This document shows positions 63,527 to 64,000 of a DNA stretch of 64,000 nt, in pieces (positions within the stretch are counted from its first letter, which is position 1; each line of letters starts with the position of its first letter). The stretch lies in assembly GCF_000154445.1 (NCBI RefSeq), contig NZ_DS499559.1. One strand, given 5' to 3'. Source of the stretch: Intestinibacter bartlettii. Its GTDB lineage: Bacteria; Bacillota; Clostridia; Peptostreptococcales; Peptostreptococcaceae. The notes under the pieces were generated by a model. That model made no database searches and had not been told where the DNA came from. It saw nothing but the letters and a program-made list of their open reading frames with translations. The position numbers and the translations under genes were made by a program.

Positions 63527-63835
63527 ATGGAAACAAGTTTACCAATAGAAAAATATAAAAAAATAAGAATAGCTCAAGCAGAGGGAGCAAGAACTGTAGA
63601 AGATCTTAGAAGAATGACTGATTTAGTTATCGAAAACGAAGAAGAAGCAGCAGAAATGCAAAGGATATTAAAAAATGCATGTGGATGCAACAACGTATCT
63701 GTTGAAGAAGTTGCAAGAGCAGTTAGAAATGGAGCAGACACAGTAGAAAAAGTTACAGCAGCTACTGGTGCTGGAGCAAATTGCGACAAATGTAAAGGTG
63801 GCGTGCTTCAAAGTATAATAAAAAATAGAGGATAA
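63527..63835 (+). CDS. BFD-like [2Fe-2S]-binding protein
   Basis: 102 aa. Cysteines in CGC (residues ~52-54) and CDKC (~86-89) with the helix-turn-helix-like frame VSVEEVARAVRNGADTVEKV fit the BFD-like [2Fe-2S] domain of bacterioferritin-associated ferredoxin and NirB/NifU relatives. Stand-alone version; RBS AAGGAGAA and its own terminator. Likely a small electron carrier or Fe-S related regulator. Confidence 0.88.
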   Translation: METSLPIEKYKKIRIAQAEGARTVEDLRRMTDLVIENEEEAAEMQRILKNACGCNNVSVEEVARAVRNGADTVEKVTAATGAGANCDKCKGGVLQSIIKNRG

Positions 63836-63853
63836 TAAATAATTTTATTTATC

Positions 63854-63890
63854 AAAAAGCTACTAGACAATTGATCTAGTAGCTTTTCAA
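63854..63890. terminator. Bidirectional terminator at the window end
   Basis: Stem AAAAAGCTACTAGA / TCTAGTAGCTTTT between convergent genes. Confidence 0.85.
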
Positions 63891-63915
63891 TTTATGGATA
63901 ATATTATTTTATAAA

Positions 63916-64000
63916 TTATTTTTCAGAATCAAGTAGAGCACCTAAAGATTCAAGTTCTTTTATTGCTGATTCGTTGTTAGCTAAATCATCAGTTTGAGTT
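63916..64000 (-). CDS. C-terminus of a minus-strand gene (cut by window end)
   Basis: The last 27 codons read TQTDDLANNESAIKELESLG and ALLDSEK to a TAA on the minus strand, in clean coding register next to a bidirectional terminator. An amphipathic helix; too short to name. The start lies beyond the window. Confidence 0.6.
   Translation of the reverse strand, partial: TQTDDLANNESAIKELESLGALLDSEK

Overview
This window reads as chromosomal DNA of a very AT-rich, anaerobic, spore-forming-type Firmicute, most likely a gut member of the Peptostreptococcaceae (Clostridioides, Intestinibacter or Romboutsia relatives). The inference rests on low-GC codon use, clostridial ribosome binding sites, an [FeFe] hydrogenase, a YtaF-like protein, a CD1871A-type CXXC micro-protein, a class-B sortase with an NVSTG-type sorting signal, and a bile salt hydrolase. 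No rRNA or complete tRNA gene is visible, so the genus is a guess.

Layout. Positions 1-7,200 are accessory DNA: a winged-helix/zinc-ribbon protein with a PD-(D/E)XK nuclease, a 20-bp copy of a tmRNA-like 3' end followed by a terminator (probable attachment-site scar), gene remnants, a Gabija defence pair (GajA OLD-TOPRIM nuclease and GajB UvrD-like helicase), a metallo-beta-lactamase-fold protein with a tandemly triplicated metal-binding segment, and an IS200-like end relic. From about 7.2 kb the content is more chromosomal: [FeFe] hydrogenase, a HEPN-like protein, a Fur-controlled ferric-siderophore ABC importer whose lipoprotein gene has a 1-nt frameshift in its signal peptide, and a globin very close to Vitreoscilla haemoglobin.

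Positions 15-24.7 kb hold a nutrient-capture locus: a 1,451-aa surface protein with an alpha/alpha prenyltransferase-like domain, a separate DUF4430 protein, a complete ECF importer (T, fused A-A, S), and a sortase B gene frameshifted just before its catalytic Cys. The two surface domains together resemble the two domains of transcobalamin, so a corrinoid is my leading substrate guess. From 24.8 to 37.6 kb lie mixed regulatory, transport and redox genes (PucR regulator plus MFS, MacB-type ABC, TraX, two nitroreductases, YtaF, a K+ channel, a RibD-type reductase and cupin behind a MerR-type promoter) and two truncated genes fused tail to tail.

From 37.7 to 41.7 kb is an envelope redox set (TlpA lipoprotein, CD1871A-like peptide, polyferredoxin membrane protein) followed by a two-component system. 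Then come a nucleobase permease, a DUF1963 protein, an ABC-F gene with an in-frame stop, bile salt hydrolase, and two DD-carboxypeptidase paralogues (47.9 and 61.8 kb). A MalT-type regulator, a LysR regulator and a nikABCDE-like importer under a Fur-like box occupy 50-59.2 kb. The end carries a WYL regulator, an EcsC-like protein, a BFD-like [2Fe-2S] protein and the C-terminus of a minus-strand gene.

Three otherwise intact conserved genes are interrupted by one base change each (siderophore lipoprotein, sortase B, ABC-F). Read-level evidence would be needed to separate real decay from sequencing error.
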